Origin: an uncultured Lachnospiraceae bacterium
GTDB taxonomy: Bacteria > Bacillota > Clostridia > Lachnospirales > Lachnospiraceae
DNA: 20,421 nucleotides
Assembly (NCBI GenBank): GCA_910583815.1
Contig: CAJTZB010000026.1
Span: 1-20,421, forward strand
Direction: 5' to 3'
The notes under the pieces were generated by a model. That model saw only the letters and a list, made by a program, of their open reading frames with translations. It was not told the origin of the DNA and made no database searches. Made by a program: the position numbers and the translations under genes. Each line of letters starts with the position of its first letter. Positions within the stretch are counted from its first letter, which is position 1. Positions 1 through 6,075 of this stretch are shown in pieces.

Positions 1-761
1 TTGTTACAAGCAGCTCTGTTGCAGCTGAAAATGTTGACCAGATGATCAAGAAGGAAGCTGACGGTACAACCAAGTCTGCAAATGTAAACTTCTATGAGAT
101 GAGCAACAGTTACAAGGTAGGTCTTGACAGCAATATAACACTTGTTACAACAAGCAGCGCACTGGATGTCCAGAAGCCTGCAGAGGGCACAGAAGGTCCA
201 GAGCAGGGCGACAAGTATCTTGTTATCTATAATCCAGACAACAAGATTGTCGGAGCATCTGCAAGCGGCAGCGCACTTGGTGTAGTAAACAATGAGGATG
301 GTTCCTTCAAGGTAGTTGTTGCAGGTGCTGATGAAAACGGTGTTATGCAGTATGCACCGACTGGTACTTATACAGTTAAGGTTCTCGAAATAAAGGGCTT
401 CAACAATAGAGGCATGGCAACATGGAAGACCAGACAGACCGTTAAATTCACCGTAACAAACACAAGCAATAATGTGGCATTTAAGAAGCAGGATGCAATT
501 TCAACTTCTCAGGCTGATATTGCTAACATCGTAAAGGATACCCTTTCCTTCACGCTTGGCGGAAAAGATTGGAATTACCGTGTAGAAGATATTGAAAAGG
601 TAGATTACAGATATAAGGGCGATTATGTAATTATCCTTTCTGTTACATTCAAAGTTCCGTTGAATGGCAGTGATGATAATGTAGGCTACTTAAAGAAAGT
701 ATCCGTAAATAAGCCTGTCAACCTTCTTAACGGTTTTACTTCCGACCAGAGTCTTGAGTAA
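1..761 (+). CDS. Surface (S-layer-like) protein, C-terminal part, 5' truncated by window edge
   Basis: The reading frame is open from base 3 to the TAA at 759-761 (252 codons visible), so this is the 3' end of a longer gene that begins outside the window. The visible protein is rich in Thr, Val, Lys, Asp and Gly with alternating beta-strand-like segments. No membrane helix, LPXTG motif or SLH repeat is visible. It aligns along its whole length with the last ~243 residues of the surface protein at 2866-5607, sharing stretches such as KEADGTTK, VTNTS, VAFKKQ, DWNYRVEDI and VPLNGSDD. The two are therefore paralogues, and this one is inferred to be an exported cell-surface protein too. Its tail (LLNGFTSDQSLE) differs from the paralogue's. 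A strong terminator follows within 45 bases. The function is inferred only from the paralogue; the attachment mode is unknown. Confidence 0.85.
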   Translation, partial: VTSSSVAAENVDQMIKKEADGTTKSANVNFYEMSNSYKVGLDSNITLVTTSSALDVQKPAEGTEGPEQGDKYLVIYNPDNKIVGASASGSALGVVNNEDGSFKVVVAGADENGVMQYAPTGTYTVKVLEIKGFNNRGMATWKTRQTVKFTVTNTSNNVAFKKQDAISTSQADIANIVKDTLSFTLGGKDWNYRVEDIEKVDYRYKGDYVIILSVTFKVPLNGSDDNVGYLKKVSVNKPVNLLNGFTSDQSLE

Positions 762-804
762 TCTGTAAAAAAATTAGCATAATATTACAATTTTAATTTT
801 AACG

Positions 805-840
805 AACAGGACATCCGCTTAAAGTGGATGTCCTGTTTTA
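805..840 (+). terminator. Intrinsic terminator after the left-edge surface gene
   Basis: A 12-bp perfect stem (805-816 with 826-837, AACAGGACATCC / GGATGTCCTGTT) can be extended inward by a G-U and a C-G pair. TTTTATTT follows on the plus strand. It sits between two convergent genes (stops at 761 plus and 852 minus), so it may also stop minus-strand transcripts, although the U-tract on that side is poorer. Confidence 0.9.
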
Positions 841-851
841 TTTCAGAAAAG

Positions 852-2741
852 CTATAATTTAGAAAGTATACGAGCCCTCTTCACCATCCCATTCACTGCA
901 ATACCCATTCCTGCAATGCTCCAGAACACAGGAGCTACTGTAATCATTGAGTCATTTGTGAGACCGCAGATAAGATAAGCTGCCACAGCAAGAAAGCATG
1001 CCAAGCCCACCCTTTCAGAAAGTGTTCTAAAGTCCGATTTCCAATATAGGCGCAAGGATTGCAGCAAATACCAGCCAAAAAATACAAGTAAGGCAATCAG
1101 TGCCGGAATTCCGCATTCCACCGCCGCTTGCAGATACAAAGAATGTGGGCGGGTGCTTGCAGTAGCATCTCCTGTGTAGTAATACAGATCCTTGTAATTG
1201 TTCTGTGGGTAGACAAACGCAAAAGTATTCGCACCACTCCCAAGGAAAAGACTGTCTTTTAAAAGCGGAAGTGTCATTGACCAGATCAGCCCACGCTCCG
1301 TAATGAAATGCTCATAGCCTTCAAATCCGAAACGCCGTATTTCTTCCAGCTCTTCTAACTTTAAATACTGATTCAGATAAAAATAATGATTATCCTGCTC
1401 TTCCAGATAGACAAACATCCACTCACGACCATTTAAAAGGATAGAAAATACTGGAACTGCATCGTTTATAATGCCAGGACGTATGGTGACATCTTCCAAC
1501 CCTGCTCTGTCCATATAATAAAATTTTTTATCTTCTGAAGGTATGAGAGGTATTGATGTTCCTTCTGTCTCTGTGTTGTCAGTAGCTTGAGATGGTTGTT
1601 CCAATACCATAAAACCAAAAAAGCCATCTTCATAATCAAGAGCTACTGAAAAAGAAATTCCACGGTATGTAAAATAAACCCCATCTGGTTCTGTTAGCAT
1701 TCCCTGTAGCGGGTTTTGTTCGCTTTTCTCAAGAGTAAGAGCCTGTTTTACCTGTGTCCAAAGCGAGGCACCTCTGCCATGTAAAAAGACAAAGATACCA
1801 GCCAAAGCAAGCACCCCTACCGGAATCAGAATACGCCAATATCTCCTGATTTTTTTTCGCAGAAAGAGCAACAAAACGGCGCCCACGGCTATAAAGGTAA
1901 GTAAGCCTGCCTTAGAGCCTGTGCCAAACAGGGAAATTAGGAGCACAAACAGGAGAACCCCCTCTCCCAATATATGTTTCCATCTTGTTTCTGTGGACAG
2001 CATTCCCAGACAAAATGCAGAAAGCATAGCAAGCAACATTCCTGCGTAGTTTGGATTGTAGGAGAACAGCGATACTCTCCATGATTCAAACGTAGATTCC
2101 AAAGGTCCGCATGCTTCCAGATACCCTCTTGGTGTCATCAGGCGCTGAACCCATTCCCACTGCACAGGATTATTCCCGCTATACTGCAAAATTCCTACAG
2201 TACCAAGGAAAATCCCTTCTATCAGCAGACAAATAAGAAAACGATATATGTCCTGCTCTGTCTGTACAAGAAAAAACAAATATACAACAAGCAAAACATA
2301 ACCTGCAAGTACAAAAAAAGACTCAAACTGCCCATCACTTCCGGTAAACGCAGCGTATATATGTCCTGAAAATAATGAGGAAATCAATGCAAATATCAGA
2401 TAAATACCAAGTGGTATCAGAATTTTCCACTGTACTCGCTGCTCGGATGGAAAAATCAAAGAACCTGCCTCCCCATTCAGGCTGCTTTTTACCTGTAAAA
2501 ATCTTCTCCATAAGAAAAGGCAGGTGAAGAAAAATAAAGTACCTGTTAAAAACAAGAAAAATGACTGTTTATAATATAGATAAAAATCAATTCCTGTCGT
2601 GTCAAACGGCGTCCATGCAAACTCAGCAAGCCTTGACTCATACAGCTTATACCTGCTGACAAGAGGGAGGACAATAAGAACAGCAAAGACAGGAAACCAA
2701 TAAAAAGCTGCATTTGTTTTTTCAGATGTTGGTTGGCGCAA
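852..2741 (-). CDS. O-antigen ligase/polymerase (Wzy/WaaL-like) integral membrane protein
   Basis: The protein has 629 aa and many hydrophobic segments (roughly 11-29, 59-77, 106-124, 141-160, 165-185, 229-248, 258-296, 303-321, 541-560, 578-595, 600-618). It matches the O-antigen ligase-related family (Wzy_C), which polymerises glycans or transfers lipid-linked glycans to an acceptor on the outer face of the membrane. The typical pieces are the SYNPNYAGMLL segment near 227-237, GTGSKAGLL near 273-281, and LFLGSGANTFAF followed by RPHSLYLQAAVECG near 498-544, with the conserved His near 533. The extracytoplasmic region between about 321 and 535 is unusually long. The start is TTG at 2739-2741, chosen because AGAAGGAGGGG lies 7 bases upstream and the frame begins there. 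It lies between two surface-protein paralogues, which suggests a role in surface glycan or surface-protein glycosylation; that role is inference. Confidence 0.85.
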   Translation of the reverse strand: MRQPTSEKTNAAFYWFPVFAVLIVLPLVSRYKLYESRLAEFAWTPFDTTGIDFYLYYKQSFFLFLTGTLFFFTCLFLWRRFLQVKSSLNGEAGSLIFPSEQRVQWKILIPLGIYLIFALISSLFSGHIYAAFTGSDGQFESFFVLAGYVLLVVYLFFLVQTEQDIYRFLICLLIEGIFLGTVGILQYSGNNPVQWEWVQRLMTPRGYLEACGPLESTFESWRVSLFSYNPNYAGMLLAMLSAFCLGMLSTETRWKHILGEGVLLFVLLISLFGTGSKAGLLTFIAVGAVLLLFLRKKIRRYWRILIPVGVLALAGIFVFLHGRGASLWTQVKQALTLEKSEQNPLQGMLTEPDGVYFTYRGISFSVALDYEDGFFGFMVLEQPSQATDNTETEGTSIPLIPSEDKKFYYMDRAGLEDVTIRPGIINDAVPVFSILLNGREWMFVYLEEQDNHYFYLNQYLKLEELEEIRRFGFEGYEHFITERGLIWSMTLPLLKDSLFLGSGANTFAFVYPQNNYKDLYYYTGDATASTRPHSLYLQAAVECGIPALIALLVFFGWYLLQSLRLYWKSDFRTLSERVGLACFLAVAAYLICGLTNDSMITVAPVFWSIAGMGIAVNGMVKRARILSKL

Positions 2742-2760
2742 GAGTAATCCCCTCCTTCTG
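2742..2760 (-). promoter_or_regulatory. Strong Shine-Dalgarno that fixes a TTG start
   Basis: On the minus strand AGAAGGAGGGGATTACTC directly precedes TTG at 2741. The near-perfect anti-16S match at normal spacing supports the non-ATG start of the membrane protein. Confidence 0.75.
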
Positions 2761-2785
2761 TGTGCAGATAAAAGCTCTATAAGAC

Positions 2786-2820
2786 AAGTTAAGGCATCCG
2801 CACAGCGGATGCCTTAACTT
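2786..2820 (-). terminator. Strong 15-bp hairpin, second terminator after the surface gene
   Basis: A perfect 15-bp inverted repeat (2786-2800 with 2806-2820) encloses a 5-base loop. It lies downstream of the minus-strand surface gene. The U-tract beyond it is weak (CTTGTCTTATAG), so some read-through into the ligase-like gene is possible. No convincing separate promoter is seen for that gene. Confidence 0.75.
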
Positions 2821-2840
2821 TAAAAAGTTACATTCGTAAC
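2819..2840 (-). terminator. Short hairpin with U-run, first terminator after the surface gene
   Basis: On the minus strand GTTAC-GAAT-GTAAC (2827-2840) is followed at once by TTTTT. It is a small intrinsic terminator in tandem with the 15-bp hairpin just downstream. The stem is only 5 bp, so it is probably weak alone. Confidence 0.55.
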
Positions 2841-2865
2841 ATTCTGTCAGATGCTTTATTGCAGA

Positions 2866-5607
2866 TTACTCTGTAACGCCAGTAACCTTAACAGACTTGT
2901 TAACGGATACATTCTTTTCGTAGCCAACAGTATCATCACTGCCATTCAACGGAACGTTGAACTTAACAGAAGTGATAACTACATAGCCTGCCTGAGCATT
3001 GTATCTATAAGTTACGCTTGCAATATCCTCTACACGGTAATTCCAATCATTTCCGCCTAAAGTAAATGTAAGAGCATCCTTAACGATAGCCTTGATGTCA
3101 GTCTCTGTGCTCTCAAGCTTAGCCTGCTTCTTGAATGCTACATCCTTGCTTGTATTAGTTACATTGAAGGTTGTAGTATATCTGGTACGGAATGTTGCCT
3201 CACCCTTAGTATTGAAGCTGTTTACTTCAAGAACTCTAGCGGTGTAAGTGCCAGTTGCTGCGTACTTCATGGTCTCGCCATCAGCACCTGCAACGTTTAC
3301 ATTATAAGTACCATCATCATTTGCTACTACACCAAGAGCACTTGGGCTTGCTGCTGCACCAACGATAGAGCCATTTGGAGCATAAACAACAAGGTACTTC
3401 TGACCCTTCTCTGTAGTAGAAGTTGTAAGCTTCAGATCATTAGCAGATGTAACAAGTGTTACGTTTGTTTCAATACCTACCTTGTAGGAGTTGCTTAACT
3501 GGAAGAAGCTTACAGTTGCTGCCTTCGTAGTTCCGTCAGCTTCCTTATTGATCTTCTGATCAACATTATTGGATGCTAAGGAGTAGCTTGTTACGTCAAT
3601 TACGCCATCTTTATATCTTGGATTCTTAAGTGTAGCTCTTACAGTAGCAGTCTTGCCACTGCCATCTTCCTTTAAGGTGAAGCTTACAGATGTCTTAGTT
3701 GTAACACCCTTAATATTAGCACCATCTAAAGTAAGTTTGCCTTCTTTACCACCTCTATAAGTAACAGTCTGATAAAGAGCTGCATTCTGAACTTCATCTA
3801 CAGATGCAGTAACACTAAGGTCTACATCTTCTTTCCAAGGCTCACCGTACTGGTCATAAACCTTAACGGTAGTTGTGCCTGTAGTGAAGGCGCCATCTGT
3901 AACAAGTGTCAAGGAGCTGTTGTCAACAGTAACTCTGTTGATTACTCTTGCTGCCTGAACTGTTACAGGGAGAGCGGAAAGGTTTCTTACGAAATTGTTG
4001 TCTCTCTCGCTGTTCTCATTGTGTAAGGAAATGATAGCCGGAACAACAGCTGCAGTATAGGTAGTAAGGGAACCATCAATACCTACTAACATCTTCTCTA
4101 CGTTAGCAGAGGAGAACTCTATACTATAACCTTCTGTATCAAACTTGCTTCCATTAAGCATATAAATCTTAGCATTGGTGTCTTCATAAGCAGGGTCTGT
4201 TACAAATGTGTTGCCATAGTTATCAGTAATTAAAGCTACGATATGATATCCTGTAGCGCCATCATCATATGCTGCGATGCTGTGGACAGTCTTGTTCCAG
4301 TCAATCTTCTCCTGGCCGTCCTTAACGATTGTCCAAGCCTTAACGCCTGTCACTGCGTACTTCGGAGCAAGCTCAGAAACCATAGTAACCGGAGTCTTTA
4401 CAGTCTTTTCATTGTCTTCTGCATCATAGTATGTGTAGGTAGCAACTACTGTAGCTGCAACGCCTGCACGGTAGAAGCTCATCTCGCCTGCATACTCATC
4501 GATCATAACGTTCTCGTTCTCGGTAAGAAGTGTATAAACAACATCATCTGTGCCGTAAACGTTTGTCACGTCGATGCCCTTGGAGTACAGCTTTGCAGTA
4601 AGCTTAACGATGATTTCCTCGCCGTCCTCACCGTTTGTGTAAGCCTTGCCAGCCTTATCCATGGACTTGTAGGTAACCACGATCTGGTCAACAATGCCGA
4701 TGGTTGTTGTGAATGCATGGCCTTCGTCATTGGCACCAACCCTTACGATGTACTTGTCACCGTCAGAGAAAGCAACATAAGGCTTGATAGTAACCACATT
4801 GCCGTTTACCTTTACTTCCTCAATCGGCCATGCAACTTCGATGTCGCCATCGTATACACGGGAAAGGGAAATATCAGCTGCAGTGATAGCCACTTCATTC
4901 TCAAATGTCAGGTTAGCAGTGATGTCGGAAACCTGAGCTGCTGTGTAGGAAAGGTTTGCCATTGCATCCGGAACAGTAACAACTACAGGAGCCACGTTCA
5001 GGGCAACGCCAGTTGCCTTGTCAACGATAGCAACGGAAACCTCTGTTGTGCCTGCTGCAACCGGGGTAACAACGCCCATCTTGTCTACTGTTGCAACTTC
5101 TGTGTTCGTGGAAGTCCATGTGCATGCATACTTGCCTGCTGCCCAGTCAGTAACACCGTAGAAGTTGAGGTCTACAGTCTCGCCAAGGTTGAGGGTATAC
5201 TCTGCAAATGTGTTGTCCTTGGATGTGCCAAGAACCACGTTCATAACGTTGCCAACGCCAACACGTACAGGGGTGGATGTGTAGACTGTGCCGTCGCCGA
5301 CCTTCAGTGTAACCTCTGTAACGCCATCAGTAACTGCAGTGATGACGCCGTTCTTGTCAACGGTTGCCACTGCAGGGTTGGAGCTCACCCATTCGAGCGT
5401 GTAGTTCTTGTAGTCCTTCACGCCAATGAACTTGAGGTCCACTTTTTCGCCAACCTTCATGGAAAGGCTGGTAACTTTCTTACCGCTCTCCTGCTCAGCA
5501 TAGGTGAACTCGGTAGCTGCAAAAGCAGACTGTGCTGCCGGTGCTGCTAAGGAAACTACCATAGCCAGAGCCATAACGAAGGCAAGCTTCTTAAAGAAAC
5601 TCTTCAT
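2866..5607 (-). CDS. Secreted surface (S-layer-like) protein with two Ig-like (Big_2) domains
   Basis: The protein has 913 aa. Residues 1-30 form a signal peptide (basic MKSFFKK, a hydrophobic run, then AQSAFA as likely cleavage site). Two bacterial Ig-like repeats follow, about 44-117 and 135-213, each with the typical L.W.SSNPAVATVD..G.ITA signature (WVSSNPAVATVDKNG; WTSTNTEVATVDKMG). The remaining ~700 residues are beta-rich, Val/Thr/Ala/Asp-rich and not assigned. The last ~243 residues are paralogous to the gene at 1-761. No LPXTG, SLH or obvious cell-wall-binding repeat is seen. The ATG at 5605-5607 is chosen because AAGGAGG precedes it and the signal peptide starts there; a longer in-frame reading from a TTG at 5706 has neither. 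A near-consensus promoter suggests high expression, as for an S-layer or abundant coat protein. That role is inferred. Confidence 0.88.
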   Translation of the reverse strand: MKSFFKKLAFVMALAMVVSLAAPAAQSAFAATEFTYAEQESGKKVTSLSMKVGEKVDLKFIGVKDYKNYTLEWVSSNPAVATVDKNGVITAVTDGVTEVTLKVGDGTVYTSTPVRVGVGNVMNVVLGTSKDNTFAEYTLNLGETVDLNFYGVTDWAAGKYACTWTSTNTEVATVDKMGVVTPVAAGTTEVSVAIVDKATGVALNVAPVVVTVPDAMANLSYTAAQVSDITANLTFENEVAITAADISLSRVYDGDIEVAWPIEEVKVNGNVVTIKPYVAFSDGDKYIVRVGANDEGHAFTTTIGIVDQIVVTYKSMDKAGKAYTNGEDGEEIIVKLTAKLYSKGIDVTNVYGTDDVVYTLLTENENVMIDEYAGEMSFYRAGVAATVVATYTYYDAEDNEKTVKTPVTMVSELAPKYAVTGVKAWTIVKDGQEKIDWNKTVHSIAAYDDGATGYHIVALITDNYGNTFVTDPAYEDTNAKIYMLNGSKFDTEGYSIEFSSANVEKMLVGIDGSLTTYTAAVVPAIISLHNENSERDNNFVRNLSALPVTVQAARVINRVTVDNSSLTLVTDGAFTTGTTTVKVYDQYGEPWKEDVDLSVTASVDEVQNAALYQTVTYRGGKEGKLTLDGANIKGVTTKTSVSFTLKEDGSGKTATVRATLKNPRYKDGVIDVTSYSLASNNVDQKINKEADGTTKAATVSFFQLSNSYKVGIETNVTLVTSANDLKLTTSTTEKGQKYLVVYAPNGSIVGAAASPSALGVVANDDGTYNVNVAGADGETMKYAATGTYTARVLEVNSFNTKGEATFRTRYTTTFNVTNTSKDVAFKKQAKLESTETDIKAIVKDALTFTLGGNDWNYRVEDIASVTYRYNAQAGYVVITSVKFNVPLNGSDDTVGYEKNVSVNKSVKVTGVTE

Positions 5608-5645
5608 TATTTGTTCCTCCTTAAATAATATATGGTTTTTTTGAC

Positions 5646-5673
5646 TTGTCACGTTTTTTCCATTTTTTATAAG
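5646..5673 (+). promoter_or_regulatory. Candidate plus-strand promoter opposing the surface gene
   Basis: TTGTCA at 5646-5651 and TATAAG at 5668-5673 are separated by 16 bases, each one mismatch from the sigma-A consensus. It faces the surface gene's own promoter. The region is T-rich, so a chance match is possible; the terminator at 5796-5820 in the same direction gives it meaning. Confidence 0.4.
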
Positions 5674-5747
5674 CCTTCGGTGCTGCTGTTCCGTCAGCTT
5701 TTTCAAAAAGGGCGTAATTGTGACATAGCCGTTCCAATAACAAGATG

Positions 5748-5776
5748 ATTATAGCAACATTGTTTCTAAAGGTCAA
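5748..5776 (-). promoter_or_regulatory. Sigma-A promoter of the surface-protein gene
   Basis: On the minus strand TTGACC (5771-5776), a 17-base spacer and a perfect TATAAT (5748-5753). The predicted transcription start is near 5741, giving a leader of about 130 bases before the ATG at 5607. The match is strong enough to predict high expression. Confidence 0.8.
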
Positions 5777-5795
5777 GTACTTTTCAGACACAAAT

Positions 5796-5820
5796 CCGGG
5801 GTATTTTACCTCGGTTTTTT
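5796..5820 (+). terminator. Plus-strand intrinsic terminator with no upstream protein gene
   Basis: CCGGGGTA (5796-5803) pairs with TACCTCGG (5807-5814), including one G-U pair, with a 3-base loop, then six T on the plus strand. In the minus direction the same hairpin has an A-C mismatch and no U-tract, so it is oriented for plus-strand RNA. Confidence 0.65.
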
Positions 5821-5824
5821 CTGT

Positions 5825-5990
5825 TATACTTCCTCCCCATAGCGCTACTCATCCGCTTGGATTTGCTTTTGCTCAAACTTAGAAAGCTTTGTCTGCCTCA
5901 GGTTCGCACCGCCCTATGCCGTAATATCGGTTTAGGATGTGACACCCGGCAAGGGGTATTCCCCATCACCAGACTGCGCTGTCCGTTTGA
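5825..5990 (-). ncRNA. Candidate structured RNA or long leader, unidentified
   Basis: The stretch is more GC-rich than its flanks and holds several local helices on the minus strand: GGGGAATACCCC near 5948-5959; a two-part helix from CCTAAACCG to CGGCATAGG near 5912-5936; ATCC-AAGC-GGAT near 5848-5859; and AGCGC near 5979 able to pair with GCGCT near 5840. A minus-strand promoter lies directly upstream. I could not match it by eye to tmRNA, SRP RNA, 6S RNA or any riboswitch class I know. No U-tract ends it on the minus strand, so it may instead be a leader running into the surface-gene transcript. Confidence 0.35.
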
Positions 5991-5994
5991 CCTG

Positions 5995-6022
5995 CTCTTA
6001 TAATGCAATTAGTTTGTGTCAA
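5995..6022 (-). promoter_or_regulatory. Candidate promoter of the structured RNA/leader
   Basis: On the minus strand a perfect TTGACA (6017-6022), 16 bases, then TAAGAG (5995-6000); TATAAG overlaps it three bases earlier. The start would be near 5988. The -35 is perfect; the -10 is moderate. Confidence 0.5.
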
Positions 6023-6075
6023 ATCTATGGCATGGTTTTGTCATAATTGGATTATTTTCATGTTTTTTTTCAAAC

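Larger units (their letters stand above)
5680..5820 (+). ncRNA. Candidate antisense small RNA over the surface-gene leader and promoter
   Basis: A plus-strand promoter (5646-5673) and a plus-strand intrinsic terminator (5796-5820) bracket about 140 bases with no open reading frame of note. A transcript from about 5680 would be complementary to roughly the first 60 bases of the surface-gene leader (which starts near 5741) and would run across that gene's promoter. It could act by pairing with the leader or by transcriptional interference. This is inferred from signals only. Confidence 0.35.
5608..6075. other. 468-base control region between thrC and the surface gene
   Basis: No protein gene is supported here. 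The stretch contains the surface gene's promoter and ~130-base leader, a plus-strand promoter plus terminator pair that could make an antisense RNA, and a minus-strand promoter reading into a hairpin-rich, GC-richer segment (about 5825-5990). Each is listed separately. No terminator is visible directly after thrC. Confidence 0.7.

Noticed and set aside
4243..5550. 435-codon open frame on the plus strand
   Set aside because: It is antisense to the surface gene, whose signal peptide, Ig-like repeats, ribosome binding site and promoter are clear. The product is Cys-rich with no recognisable domain and no ribosome binding site; it arises from codon bias of the sense gene.
5608..5706. 33-codon N-terminal extension of the surface protein from a TTG at 5706
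   Set aside because: No ribosome binding site, and the added residues would precede a canonical signal peptide that has its own AAGGAGG and ATG at 5607.
5901..5910. GGTTCGCACC resembling a tRNA T-arm on the plus strand
   Set aside because: No matching acceptor, D or anticodon arms flank it at the right distances.
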